64,000 nt of DNA from Bacteroidaceae bacterium (GCA_017442855.1 JAFSPM010000037.1:124001-188000); one strand, 5' to 3'; positions 35,394 through 44,584 are shown, counted from the first letter of the stretch. The notes: a model not told the origin generated them from the letters alone. Translations and numbers: made by a program.

Positions 35394-35406
35394 ATGACAT
35401 ATTACT

Positions 35407-38400
35407 TTACTTCATCGCATCATAGATGGCCTGCTGGATACGGGGACGGATATTGAGCTGTCCCAGTTTAGGATTCCAGGAATAGGGATGGACACGATTG
35501 CTAAGGAAGATATAGACTATCTGGTTGGTAGGATCCACCCAAACGCAGGTGCCGGTGAAGCCAGTATGGCCATAGACAGTGGCGGGGGCATCGTCAGCAC
35601 AAGGACTCTTGGCCTTGTTCACCATATCGGGTTTGTCGAAGCCCAGACCTCGGCGACTGATACGCGACTTGCTGGTGGTAAACAGCTGGCAGGTACTCTC
35701 GCTGAGATAGCGCTTGCCATCCAGTTCGCCACCGTTCAGCAGCATCTGATAGATCTTCGACACCTCAGTAGCATTGGAGAACAAACCGGCATTGCCAGAG
35801 ACACCGCCCTGGAAGGCAGCGGCCTCATCGTGCACATAGCCTTGCAAAAGCTGCTTACGTAAGAACTTATCCTGCGACGTAGGCACAATCTCATCTTTGG
35901 GGATACGCTGCAAGGGGTGGTAGCCCGTGCGTTGCAGGCCCATAGGCTCATAGAACTCACGACTTACATATTGGTCAAGACTCATGCCTGTGAGTTGCTC
36001 CACCATCTGCTGCAAGAGAATGAAATTCACATCACTATAGCGATAGGTACGTGAGCGCAAGGTTGCCTCCACTATCTTGGTGCGATAAACTTCCTTAAAC
36101 AATGGAGAGAGCCACAAGCCTTCTGCTATCTGCAGGGGATAGTCGGCCGACTGCTGGTGTGACACCAAAGAATCGTGATACTGATAGTTGGGGTTCACCC
36201 AATCGCGAGCTGCTATCTGTACGGTATGCAGACGGTCACGCCTGTTGCTCAAGATATTGCCATCGTAACTCTCCTTATCGATGGCTTCACGATAGAAAGA
36301 GATGGAAGCAGGCAAGCCCGACTCATGATACAGTAAACTGCGCACAGTGATGGTTTGCTTATCGGTGCCTTTGAGATAAGGAAGATAAGTGGACACCCGT
36401 TCAGTAAGATTAATCTTACCCTGGTCATAGAGCTTCATGACGGCCAACAACGTGGCGGTAGTCTTGGTCATGGAAGCCAAATCATATACATCGTTTGGTC
36501 TGACAGGTTGGACGGGCTTTCCTTGCACACCCTCATACGTATGGTTGCCAAACACTTTATTGTATATGGTATGTCCCTGTTTCATCACCACCACCTGACA
36601 ACCAGGGAAGGCCTTCTCACGAATGCCCAGCAACGCCAAGGTATCGATGGCCTGTAGTTTCTCGGCATCAATGCCGAAGTCTTCAGGAGAATATACCGGC
36701 AACTTGTTTGCCAGGAGGTCAGTACCCTGCCCTGCCCTCATCAGCTTTCCTATAGAAGTAGAAAGTCGGCCCGTAATGGAAGCCTCACCCACCATGGCCT
36801 TCGCCACATGTTGCTGAATGGGCTCTGTCTTGTCATGTGCTATGATCACAGCATCGGCCAGCTGCACAGCCTGAGGCAATTTGGCTACGTCCTTCTGAGC
36901 AATGAAAAACACTGACACCACAGGACTGGTAGGTTTGTATTCATTGAAGAATGGTTGGAAGGCATTGGTATTCTTGTCGGTTACGGCAACAATTACACGC
37001 TTGTAGCCACCCAGTTGGCGGATGATTTGCTGACGGGAAGTTGCAGTATTCTCTGCCGGCAAGCCAATGGTCTTTACTTTTACACGTTTAGACAGTTCAT
37101 CGACAAACGATTTGATAGCCGCAGAACGATTGCCCACATTCAGCACGGCCACCTCCCCTTCGCTACTATCGATAGGCAATGACGGACGACTATTGCCTAC
37201 CAGCACGACAGCTGCCTGCGACAAGCGGTTCACCAGGTCGTTGGCCTCGGGGGTATTGATGCGTTGTTCCAAGCCAGAAATCTGGATGTTTGGCTTTTCG
37301 GTAAGGCCCAGTACATATTTATACATCAACACCTTCTTACAGTGCAGGTTAATATCCCCCTCCTTGACTTGCCCTTTGGCTACCACATTGAGGATGGCAT
37401 CCATCTCAGCGCCAATAGCTGTGGGTACCAACAGCATATCGTTGCCTGCTTGCAGCGCCTGCAAAGAAGCAGAGGCTCCATTCACGGCACCTTTCATCTC
37501 CAAGGCATCGGTGAATTTCAAACCACTGAAACCTAATTCCTTTGTAAGTAAATCAGTAACTATGTTGTGAGACAACGACGAGGCAAGGCCTTTACGCTCC
37601 GTAAGAGAAGGAATATCCAAGTGCCCCACCATCACACCATCGATGCCAGCTGCAAAAGCCTCTTCGAATGGCACCAGTTCGACACTGTCGAGGCGTTCGC
37701 GGGTAAAGTTGAGTACAGGCAAAGCCTGATGCGAATCGACATCGGTATCACCATGACCTGGGAAATGCTTGACCACAGCCACCACCCCACCGTCTTGGAG
37801 GCCTTTGCTATAGGCTATCACCTGCTTGGCTACCCTGTGTGGGTCTTCACCAAAAGAACGAACGTTGATAACGGGGTTGTTAGGGTTGATATCCACATCA
37901 GCCACAGGAGCAAAGTTGACGGTGATACCCATCAGACGACTCTCGCGTGCCACTTCCTTGCCATATTCATACAACAGGCTCTCATCGGTGATATTACCTA
38001 AGATGCGGTTCTTGGGGAAAACAGGAGAAGGTTTAAGGCGCATAGCCAAGCCCCATTCGCCATCAAGGGTTATCATGAGGGGTACTTCAGCCAAGTTTTG
38101 TGCCTCGTTGGTGAGTATAGCCTGGTTTTGCAGTACGCCACCAGAGAAAAGCAAACCACCAATCTTATACTCTTGCACCACCTTCTTGATAAGCTGTAGG
38201 TTGGCTGCCGTTCGCTCTGGGGCTACCTTATAGACAAACAACTGTCCGATGCGTCCGCGAAGGTCCAATGTCTGCATCACAGAATCCGCCCAAGCAGCCG
38301 CCTTGCTATCGGCATTGATTATCCTGCCAAACTGACTCTCTTTGGGGTCGTAAGGTGCAGGCGAAGGACGGTCAAACCCCTCAGTTTCGATTTTCGCACT

Positions 38401-38442
38401 GCAAAGCAACACAGCCAGCAAAAGGAACAGTAGCCTCTTCAT
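35407..38442 (-). CDS. NagZ-type GH3 N-acetylhexosaminidase fused to a beta-lactamase-like serine hydrolase
   Basis: A 1011-residue exported fusion. Residues 40-380 form a GH3 barrel of the NagZ type with KHFPGHGDTDVDSH (225-238, containing the catalytic His) and nucleophile Asp312 in KFTDALEMKG. Residues 390-570 form the GH3 sandwich. Residues 580-1011 form a class-C beta-lactamase/transpeptidase-like domain with the SxxK motif S657-M-T-K660 and YSDVN as the second motif. The first part suits cleavage of GlcNAc from muropeptides and the second suits peptide or ester hydrolysis, so a cell-wall recycling role is likely. Confidence 0.9.
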   Translation of the reverse strand: MKRLLFLLLAVLLCSAKIETEGFDRPSPAPYDPKESQFGRIINADSKAAAWADSVMQTLDLRGRIGQLFVYKVAPERTAANLQLIKKVVQEYKIGGLLFSGGVLQNQAILTNEAQNLAEVPLMITLDGEWGLAMRLKPSPVFPKNRILGNITDESLLYEYGKEVARESRLMGITVNFAPVADVDINPNNPVINVRSFGEDPHRVAKQVIAYSKGLQDGGVVAVVKHFPGHGDTDVDSHQALPVLNFTRERLDSVELVPFEEAFAAGIDGVMVGHLDIPSLTERKGLASSLSHNIVTDLLTKELGFSGLKFTDALEMKGAVNGASASLQALQAGNDMLLVPTAIGAEMDAILNVVAKGQVKEGDINLHCKKVLMYKYVLGLTEKPNIQISGLEQRINTPEANDLVNRLSQAAVVLVGNSRPSLPIDSSEGEVAVLNVGNRSAAIKSFVDELSKRVKVKTIGLPAENTATSRQQIIRQLGGYKRVIVAVTDKNTNAFQPFFNEYKPTSPVVSVFFIAQKDVAKLPQAVQLADAVIIAHDKTEPIQQHVAKAMVGEASITGRLSTSIGKLMRAGQGTDLLANKLPVYSPEDFGIDAEKLQAIDTLALLGIREKAFPGCQVVVMKQGHTIYNKVFGNHTYEGVQGKPVQPVRPNDVYDLASMTKTTATLLAVMKLYDQGKINLTERVSTYLPYLKGTDKQTITVRSLLYHESGLPASISFYREAIDKESYDGNILSNRRDRLHTVQIAARDWVNPNYQYHDSLVSHQQSADYPLQIAEGLWLSPLFKEVYRTKIVEATLRSRTYRYSDVNFILLQQMVEQLTGMSLDQYVSREFYEPMGLQRTGYHPLQRIPKDEIVPTSQDKFLRKQLLQGYVHDEAAAFQGGVSGNAGLFSNATEVSKIYQMLLNGGELDGKRYLSESTCQLFTTSKSRISRRGLGFDKPDMVNKAKSPCADDAPATVYGHTGFTGTCVWVDPTNQIVYIFLSNRVHPYSWNPKLGQLNIRPRIQQAIYDAMK

Positions 38443-38472
38443 ACTTTCTATCTAAACAAAAGCCTCAGTCTT

Positions 38473-39339
38473 TTATTTCTTACCTAATGTAATGACCGTC
38501 TCACTGAGATAAACCCCATTGTTGCCAATATGCATCACTGGCACCTCATGACCGTCAGCATCCTTCACCATTCGTGGTTTCTCAAGGAAGGTGTGGGTAT
38601 GTCCGCCCAGCACCAAGTCGATGCCATGTGTCTGTGGCAGGATGGCATTATCATACACATCATCCACCCCAGGGTTCTGTACGATACCCAAATGCGAGAG
38701 GCAAATCACCACATCACACTTCTCCTGTTCGCGAAGAATCATCACCATGCGGTTAGCCACAGCAGCAGGCTTGTGATAGACAATGCCCTCACATTTGCTC
38801 TGTTGCACCAAGCCTTCAAGCTGCGGACAAAGTGCAAAGACGCCAATCTTCACGCCATTGCGCTTGAACACCACATAGGGTTTCACCAAGCCTTCGAGCG
38901 GGGTACCCTCGAAGTCGTAGTTAGAACATATTACAGGGAAGTTGGCCATCTTGAAAAGGCAAGCCATATTGTCAAGTCCGAAATCGAACTCATGGTTGCC
39001 AATGGTCATGGCATCATACTTCATCAGGTTCATGGCCTTGATTTCCACCTCACCTTGGTAGAGGTTATAATATGGGGTACCCTGCGAGATATCACCACTG
39101 TCGAATAATAACATCTCAGGATGTTGTTGGCGGTACTGATTCACCAATCCGGCTCTGCGTGCCACGCCTCCCATATTGGCGTTTCTTGCTGAGGTACTTG
39201 CATCTATAGGATCTATGCGACTGTGGGTGTCACTGCTATGTAACACAAAAAGCTGCTTCTGAGCACTTACAATTGAAAATGGAGAATTGAGAATTGAAAA
39301 TGCTAAAACAAGTAATATGCTTATAATTCGTGTTTTCAT
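38473..39339 (-). CDS. 5'-nucleotidase-family metallophosphoesterase domain protein
   Basis: A 288-residue exported protein equal to the N-terminal catalytic domain of UshA-type 5'-nucleotidases: VLHSSDTHSRIDP, LLFDSGDISQGTPYYN, AMTIGNHEFDFG and LGGHTHTFLEKP hold the dimetal ligands. The C-terminal substrate domain is in the next gene upstream (39336-40112), overlapping it by ATGA. The signal peptide (MKTRIISILLVLAFSILNS..) contains a run, FSILNSPFSIV, encoded by an AATTGAAAATT-type repeat. The two products probably assemble in the periplasm. Confidence 0.88.
   Translation of the reverse strand: MKTRIISILLVLAFSILNSPFSIVSAQKQLFVLHSSDTHSRIDPIDASTSARNANMGGVARRAGLVNQYRQQHPEMLLFDSGDISQGTPYYNLYQGEVEIKAMNLMKYDAMTIGNHEFDFGLDNMACLFKMANFPVICSNYDFEGTPLEGLVKPYVVFKRNGVKIGVFALCPQLEGLVQQSKCEGIVYHKPAAVANRMVMILREQEKCDVVICLSHLGIVQNPGVDDVYDNAILPQTHGIDLVLGGHTHTFLEKPRMVKDADGHEVPVMHIGNNGVYLSETVITLGKK
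39271..39301. repeat. AATTGAGAATTGAAAAT-type repeat inside a coding sequence
   Basis: The same motif seen between genes at 9779 and 10030 lies here within the signal-peptide codons of the metallophosphoesterase gene, keeping the frame open. Confidence 0.7.
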
Positions 39340-40112
39340 AAATTATCAATTTGTTTTATTCTACCATCGAGATGAGAGGTAATCTTCTTCCCCAACTTGG
39401 TTTGCTCCTGTACATAGTTGATGAACAGGCTACGCAAGGTAAGACCATCGGGACAATCTTTCTTTACCGCCTTGGGCAAAGCATGCAGGCCGTCGTTGCC
39501 TTCGGAGAGATAGTCGATAGTACCTATGGTGTACATGCGATTGTCGTCGATAGGTTGTCCTTGCACCGTAGCTTCCACCACCTCGTTCTTGCTATTGAAC
39601 ACCAGTGTGGCACCACTGATGCCCTCACCACCTCGCGTGGCAATATTCGCCATCAGTTCTTTCATGTCAGAGCCTTTAAGGGTAAGTACACAGAGGGAGT
39701 TTTCAAAAGGCAACACCTCGAAGGCATTGCTCACGGTGAAGTCGCCCGCCCCCACATCGGCACGCAAGCCACCAATATTAATCAATCCCATATCAGCAGG
39801 TTGGCCCAATACACGAGCCGCACTCAGACGCAACACCTCTGCCACCAGATTGCCCAACAAGCACTCTGGTCGTCTGCGGTCCATCGCTATCTCGCTTTGT
39901 CCCAATACAGTGTTCATCATACTATCAATACTGGCACGATAGGGTGCTATCAGCTGCACGGCTTCTTGACTCTGTATAGCATCAAGGGTAGCATCAATGG
40001 CTATTCTGCTGCTTTGCACATCGGTCACCACATAGTGACTCTTGCATCCACTTATCAACAATAAGGCACAGAGCATGAGCCCTAAGCCCCATTGTGTAGT
40101 TCTTTTCCTCAT
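39336..40112 (-). CDS. 5'-nucleotidase C-terminal-domain lipoprotein
   Basis: A 258-residue lipoprotein (signal ending LLISGC, Cys about 23) that matches the 5_nucleotid_C domain: LLGNLVAEVLRLSA, INIGGLRADVGAGDFT, FEVLPFENSLCVLTLKG and YTIGTIDYLSEGNDGL. It lacks the metallophosphoesterase half, which is the next gene downstream and overlaps by 4 bp. UshA carries both on one chain with the catalytic half first; here they are separate genes in reverse order. Confidence 0.88.
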   Translation of the reverse strand: MRKRTTQWGLGLMLCALLLISGCKSHYVVTDVQSSRIAIDATLDAIQSQEAVQLIAPYRASIDSMMNTVLGQSEIAMDRRRPECLLGNLVAEVLRLSAARVLGQPADMGLINIGGLRADVGAGDFTVSNAFEVLPFENSLCVLTLKGSDMKELMANIATRGGEGISGATLVFNSKNEVVEATVQGQPIDDNRMYTIGTIDYLSEGNDGLHALPKAVKKDCPDGLTLRSLFINYVQEQTKLGKKITSHLDGRIKQIDNL

Positions 40113-40160
40113 AGACTTTTTAAGTTATTTGCTTCAAAGTTAACAAAAAAGTAGAAAACA

Positions 40161-40192
40161 TTTGCATATTTGTCTTTTTTTTCGCAACTTTG
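40161..40192 (+). promoter_or_regulatory. promoter of rplS
   Basis: TTTG (40161-40164), a 20-bp spacer and CAACTTTG (40185-40192). It gives an unusually long leader of about 85 nt before the rplS ATG. Confidence 0.65.
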
Positions 40193-40203
40193 CACCCGCT
40201 TTT

Positions 40204-40253
40204 GCGCAATCGCTGTCAGGATACATCCCACGATGAGGCCTGGTATGTTGCGT
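40204..40253 (+). ncRNA. structured 5' leader of rplS (candidate L19 autoregulatory element)
   Basis: A nested hairpin: GCGCAA pairs with TTGCGT, CAGG with CCTG, and CATC with GATG around a CCAC loop, with two asymmetric internal loops. It lies between the promoter and the rplS start. Ribosomal-protein leaders often bind their own product; no direct evidence for that exists here. Confidence 0.45.
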
Positions 40254-40282
40254 TGTTACAAACAATTTATACAATTAAGAAG

Positions 40283-40657
40283 ATGGATTTACTTAAAATT
40301 GCAGAAGAAGCATTTGCTACTGGCAAGACCTATCCTCAGTTCAAGGCTGGTGATACCGTAACTGTAGCATATCGTATCGTGGAAGGTAACAAGGAGCGTG
40401 TACAGCAGTATCGTGGTATTGTTATCAAGATTTGCGGTCATGGTGAGAAGAAACGTTTCACCGTACGCAAGATGTCAGGCACCGTAGGTGTTGAGCGTAT
40501 TTTCCCTATCGAGTCTCCGCATATCGAGAGCATCGAAGTGAACAAGGTAGGTAAGGTACGTCGCGCTAAGCTGTATTACCTGCGTAAACTCACTGGTAAG
40601 AAAGCTCGCATCAAGGAGAAGAGAGTCAACACAAAGTCAGCAGCTGCTGAGGCTTAA
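40283..40657 (+). CDS. rplS: 50S ribosomal protein L19
   Basis: A 124-residue L19 at the 30S-50S interface. [20 protein letters not shown] and the motifs [47 protein letters not shown] and [16 protein letters not shown] are diagnostic. The ATG at 40283 fits the family start; the TTG further up belongs to the leader. The tail is Ala/Lys-rich. It is a single-gene unit with its own promoter, structured leader and terminator. Confidence 0.97.
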   Translation: MDLLKIAEEAFATGKTYPQFKAGDTVTVAYRIVEGNKERVQQYRGIVIKICGHGEKKRFTVRKMSGTVGVERIFPIESPHIESIEVNKVGKVRRAKLYYLRKLTGKKARIKEKRVNTKSAAAEA

Positions 40658-40681
40658 TTCTTCCCTCCCAAAGAAAAGTAC

Positions 40682-40715
40682 AAGAGGAGTGTTCTATTTG
40701 AGCACTCCTCTTATT
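40682..40715 (+). terminator. terminator of rplS
   Basis: AAGAGGAGTG..TC pairs with GA..CACTCCTCTT around a short loop, followed by ATTTATTT. It lies 25 bp past the stop. Confidence 0.85.
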
Positions 40716-40789
40716 TATTTGGAGGAAACGATTGGTAATCTCACAAAAAACATGTAACTTCGCATCATTAAATAAAAAAGGAAAAAGAT

Positions 40790-41173
40790 ATGGAATTTAG
40801 TGGAAGAGTCATAGCTATTTTACCTGCTCGCACCGGTGTGTCAAAATCAACGGGTAACGAGTGGAAAGTTCAGTCATACGTAGTGGAGAATCACGACCAA
40901 TATCCTCGTCGCATGTGCTTTGAGGTGTTTGGTGGCGACAAGATAGACCAATTCAATATTCAGATGGGGGAAGAAATCAATGTTTCATTCGACATTGATG
41001 CCCGTCAGTGGCAAGATAAATGGTTCAATACCATTCGCGCATGGAAAGTGGAGAGAGTGCAGGAAGGTGCTGCAGAGGGTCAGCCAACAGCTGAGTCGAT
41101 ACCTCCATTTGCTCCAGAACCTGCCCCGTTCGCAGGTGGTGAGAGCAATCCGGCAGATGATCTGCCATTCTAA
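40790..41173 (+). CDS. DUF3127 protein with SSB-like acidic C-terminal tip
   Basis: A 127-residue protein with an N-terminal OB-fold-like DUF3127 domain (MEFSGRVIAILPARTGVSKS, WKVQSYVVENHDQYPRRMCF, FNTIRAWKVERV). It has a flexible Pro/Gly/Ala linker and ends NPADDLPF. That tip matches the acidic DDxPF end by which single-stranded-DNA-binding proteins recruit partners. This suggests a second, SSB-like nucleic-acid-binding protein. Its stop overlaps the convergent next gene by 4 bp. Confidence 0.85.
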   Translation: MEFSGRVIAILPARTGVSKSTGNEWKVQSYVVENHDQYPRRMCFEVFGGDKIDQFNIQMGEEINVSFDIDARQWQDKWFNTIRAWKVERVQEGAAEGQPTAESIPPFAPEPAPFAGGESNPADDLPF

Positions 41174-41871
41174 TAGTTCATCTCCCACTGGTTGTCTATC
41201 TTTTGATAGACAGCTGTGCGAGCAAAAGAAGACTTGGTGTTTTGCAAATTCATAAAGGCGGCATTGCTGGAAAGCGTGCCGCTTTCTTGTTGGGCGTCAA
41301 TGACCTGTTGCAACAACTCATTGCTAAAACTGAGTGCTAACAGGTTATCAGTAAGGTATGCTGAAAGTACATGCCCATCGGCCATCTGATATACAGCTAT
41401 ATCCTCACCATTATAGCTGAACACTTCAGGTTCGCTGACCGGACTCATAAAACAACGGGTAAAGAACTCCTGCAACAAAGGAGCATCATCATCCTCGACA
41501 TTACAATAGAGAATCTGATTGACCGAATTCTCCGGTTGATGATAGCTCAGCAACACCTTACTTAGCTGCGTACTGAGTCCGTGGGGGGATGCCTCCAGAA
41601 ATTCATGCACATAATCCCGCAAATAATTCACCATATCGGATGTCGGCAAGGAAGCAATAATCAACGAGCCCTCGCTAACATCATCCAAAAATGCCACCAC
41701 ATCATCAGTTTCCACCACGGCAATGGCATCGGCAGGTACCAAAGAGTATAAACTGGTTATTTCTGTCTGCGAAATCCTGGAATGACGTAGATACTGATAA
41801 GCCACCACGCCTGCTATCAGCAATAGCAAGGACATAGCTACGGCAATCCTATGTACCACGACGGATTTCAT
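41170..41871 (-). CDS. membrane-anchored protein of unknown function
   Basis: A 233-residue protein with a single N-terminal membrane segment (IAVAMSLLLLIAGVVAYQYL) and a periplasmic domain starting SLVPADAIAVVETDDVVAFL, a pattern seen at the start of DUF3352-like Bacteroidota proteins that are usually far longer. It ends shortly after SFARTAVYQKIDNQWEMNY, so it may be a shortened form. The gene is convergent with the DUF3127 gene. No function can be assigned. Confidence 0.6.
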   Translation of the reverse strand: MKSVVVHRIAVAMSLLLLIAGVVAYQYLRHSRISQTEITSLYSLVPADAIAVVETDDVVAFLDDVSEGSLIIASLPTSDMVNYLRDYVHEFLEASPHGLSTQLSKVLLSYHQPENSVNQILYCNVEDDDAPLLQEFFTRCFMSPVSEPEVFSYNGEDIAVYQMADGHVLSAYLTDNLLALSFSNELLQQVIDAQQESGTLSSNAAFMNLQNTKSSFARTAVYQKIDNQWEMNY

Positions 41872-41938
41872 ATTTGTTAGAAAATTTTCACAAAAGTATT
41901 AAAAACTTCTAACATGCGCAAGGAAAGTCTAAAAAAAA

Positions 41939-42700
41939 TTAAAATTTTAATTCTAATCTATCGTAAGCATAATGGATATGAGGAGGTAGTTGAGCATCTG
42001 CGACAGCATGAAGGCCCGCATAATGACTCATGTGAATAAAGTAGGTTTCCTTAGCACCTATGCGGAGTGCATTGTCAATGGCTTGTTCTATGTTCTGATG
42101 GGTAGGATGTTCATAAACATGCAAGGCATTCATGATCAACACATCCAATCCTTTCAAGGCATCATACGACTCCTGGGGCATGGTTTTCATATCAGTGACG
42201 TACCCAAAGGTGCCGATACGGAAGCCTAAGATAGGCAAATCGCCATGCATGACTCTCAAAGGGAGCACTTCAGTATTCTTCACCTTGAACGCTTGGAAAG
42301 GGACAACTTCATGAAGGCTGATGCCTGGCACTCCAGGGTATTTCTCCTTTACAAAGCAATAGGGCAAACGTGTTTGCAGGTCACGAGCCGTATAATCCTC
42401 AGCATACACATCCACATCACCAAACACATTGCTGGGACGTAAATCATCCAAACCGCCTACATGGTCGGAATGCTCATGGGTAATCAGAATGGCATCTGGT
42501 ACCACGAATGGCTGCACCTGCAAATATTGTTGACGGAAATCAGGACCACAATCAATCAGGATCACAGCATCATCAGTATAAACCAACGAGGAGCAACGCA
42601 AGCGCTTGTCACGAGGGTCAGTTGACCTGCATACCTCGCAATTGCACCCTAAAGTGGGTACGCCCATGGATGTTCCAGAGCCTAAAATCCTGACTTTCAT
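41939..42700 (-). CDS. MBL-fold metallohydrolase (PhnP-like)
   Basis: A 253-residue metallo-beta-lactamase-fold hydrolase. It has the HxHxDH signature THEHSDH near 75-81, an N-terminal GTSMGVPTLGCNCEVCRS (PhnP/TrmZ type with Cys pair), and a C-terminal HMSHYAG for the metal site. PhnP-like members cleave cyclic phosphodiesters; the substrate here is unknown. It lies 7 bp downstream of murB on the same strand. Confidence 0.88.
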   Translation of the reverse strand: MKVRILGSGTSMGVPTLGCNCEVCRSTDPRDKRLRCSSLVYTDDAVILIDCGPDFRQQYLQVQPFVVPDAILITHEHSDHVGGLDDLRPSNVFGDVDVYAEDYTARDLQTRLPYCFVKEKYPGVPGISLHEVVPFQAFKVKNTEVLPLRVMHGDLPILGFRIGTFGYVTDMKTMPQESYDALKGLDVLIMNALHVYEHPTHQNIEQAIDNALRIGAKETYFIHMSHYAGLHAVADAQLPPHIHYAYDRLELKF

Positions 42701-42707
42701 ATCGACA

Positions 42708-43703
42708 CTATTCTATAAAATTCACTTCGGGATGTATCTCAATGCCAAACTGCGATACCACATCACGGCAAACAGCCTCCGACAATGCCACAATATCAGC
42801 ACCCGTAGCGTTACCTAAATTGACCAATATCAATGCTTGCTTGTCATAGACAGCTGCATGGCCCAACGCCTTGCCCTTCCAGCCTGCTTGTTCAATCATC
42901 CAACCAGCAGGTATCTTGACATGCTGCTCATCTACTTCATAATATGGCATATTGGGATATTGAGCCAAGAGACTTTGCCATTTCTCCCTGGTCACGATAG
43001 GATTAGTAAAGAAGCTGCCAGCATTACCCAGCACTTGAGGGTCGGGCAACTTACTCTGGCGTATCTTGATGATAGTTTGTCGCACTAATGGCAATGTGAC
43101 TGATGGAGCATCTGCTAACTCTTTACGGATGGTACCATAATCCAATTTAAATTGGACCACTTTACTCAACTTAAAGTTGACATAGGTCACAAAGTAAATC
43201 TTCATCTCAGGGCGTTTGAAGACACTATCGCGATAAGCATACGCACATTCAGACTGCTGGAATACCCTTTTCTGTCCTTTGTTATCAATGGTTTCAACAG
43301 AGGTAATCAAGTCTTTCACCTCTACACCATAAGCGCCGATATTCTGTACGGCACTGGCACCCACCTCACCGGGGATGAGTGAAAGATTCTCTGCACCATA
43401 CCAACCTTGACTGACGCAGTAGTCAACAAAGTCATCCCACACTTCTCCAGCACCCACACGGATAAATACTTCACTATCATTTTCAGCGGTCACCTCCATC
43501 CCTTTAATCTGAGAATGTAGCACAGTGCCTTCATAGCGTTCATGCATGAACAACAGATTGCAGCCACCACCCACATGCAGGTAAGGAGTTTTCACCTTTC
43601 CAGCAGCAATAAAGCCGATGAGTTCCTCCTCACTGTGGTATTCCAGTAACTGAGCTGCAGTTACCTTCAATCCAAAAGTATTCTTTATAATGCCATTATC
43701 CAT
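42708..43703 (-). CDS. murB: UDP-N-acetylenolpyruvoylglucosamine reductase
   Basis: Reduces the MurA product to UDP-MurNAc using NADPH and FAD. The 331 residues include the FAD site ([31 protein letters not shown]), the type-I insertion ([10 protein letters not shown]), the catalytic Ser region [11 protein letters not shown] and the C-terminal Glu in HPEVNFIE. Length and motifs fit a type-I (E. coli-like) MurB. It is followed by the MBL hydrolase. Confidence 0.95.
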   Translation of the reverse strand: MDNGIIKNTFGLKVTAAQLLEYHSEEELIGFIAAGKVKTPYLHVGGGCNLLFMHERYEGTVLHSQIKGMEVTAENDSEVFIRVGAGEVWDDFVDYCVSQGWYGAENLSLIPGEVGASAVQNIGAYGVEVKDLITSVETIDNKGQKRVFQQSECAYAYRDSVFKRPEMKIYFVTYVNFKLSKVVQFKLDYGTIRKELADAPSVTLPLVRQTIIKIRQSKLPDPQVLGNAGSFFTNPIVTREKWQSLLAQYPNMPYYEVDEQHVKIPAGWMIEQAGWKGKALGHAAVYDKQALILVNLGNATGADIVALSEAVCRDVVSQFGIEIHPEVNFIE

Positions 43704-43723
43704 TATTAATTATGCATTATTCA

Positions 43724-44584
43724 TTAAATCGAAGTATCTTCAAACTTATACATTTCCCATTCACCGCCACGCTTACGAAAATACAGGATAATAGAGGTAC
43801 CATCCTGAAATCCATTCACCTTCAATATCTTTCTTCTCGACCTGCCATCATTAGCCTGGCCGTAGTTGATGTTCGTCAATCTATCGACGGGCAGTTCGGG
43901 CTTGAAAGCGAACCACTGACTGATGCCCAAAGTTGTCTCCAAGATGGAGAACTCATCATCAGGATCTAAGGTAACAAATTCTATGGGATTGGATAAATGA
44001 TACAACTGATAAATGCTGTCATTGGCAAATCTACTATAGAAAGACAAGAAACCACTTGCATCATCTATAGAAGACAACGGCATCAAAGAGATGGAGTCGA
44101 GCATCCAGACACCCTTGTCCCGTTCAAAAAAATAGCGTTGCCTCATCCTGGAATCCAAATAGATCCATTCCACTTCTGCTGAGTTGAGCGAGGTGTCACC
44201 TTCAAAATCAAAATCCGAGTCCTTGTCGAACATCAAGGTATAAGTGGATTGTTCGGAGAACAGATGGTCGTGTTGCCAATCATTCCGTTCAACCAGATTT
44301 GTACCTTCCTGCGTAATGACAGGTAACGGGAACCTCACCCTACGTCGTTGCAAGCGTTCATTGGAAGCAAAATTCCATATAAAGTCGTCGAACAGCTCAT
44401 CCACCCTGGTGGAAACTTCCACTTTTTCTTCTTCAGGCTCCTGTTCGGGTGGTGCTATAGCTACTAATGTATCGTTGGGTATCAATTCACTCTCTTCAGT
44501 GACATGAACTTTCTTCCCCCCACAGGATGCGAGGAGATACGTCATCAAAAGACAACCAAATAATTCCCAACTACACCTCTTCAT
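43724..44584 (-). CDS. DUF4348 lipoprotein
   Basis: A 286-residue lipoprotein (signal ending YLLASC, Cys 21, then GGKK). It has an acidic Pro/Glu linker (PPEQEPEEEKVE) and a C-terminal domain with DFIWNFASNERLQRRRVRFP and WYLD/YFFERDKGVWML-type strands that I recognise as DUF4348, a Bacteroidota family. The function is unknown. It overlaps the tdh gene by 4 bp (ATGA), so it is translated with it. Confidence 0.8.
   Translation of the reverse strand: MKRCSWELFGCLLMTYLLASCGGKKVHVTEESELIPNDTLVAIAPPEQEPEEEKVEVSTRVDELFDDFIWNFASNERLQRRRVRFPLPVITQEGTNLVERNDWQHDHLFSEQSTYTLMFDKDSDFDFEGDTSLNSAEVEWIYLDSRMRQRYFFERDKGVWMLDSISLMPLSSIDDASGFLSFYSRFANDSIYQLYHLSNPIEFVTLDPDDEFSILETTLGISQWFAFKPELPVDRLTNINYGQANDGRSRRKILKVNGFQDGTSIILYFRKRGGEWEMYKFEDTSI

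Noticed and set aside
35134-35406. Additional small gene between the regulator relic and the GH3 fusion
   Set aside because: The stretch is A/T-rich with frequent stops in all frames; only a 17-bp palindrome stands out.
39351-40064. 237-codon open frame on the plus strand opposite the nucleotidase domain gene
   Set aside because: The opposite strand encodes a clear 5'-nucleotidase C-terminal domain, and the antisense product has no family features.
41170-41871. Frameshifted fragment of a longer DUF3352-like protein
   Set aside because: The DNA beyond the stop belongs to the convergent DUF3127 gene and shows no continuation in another frame, so a shortened but intact gene is as likely.
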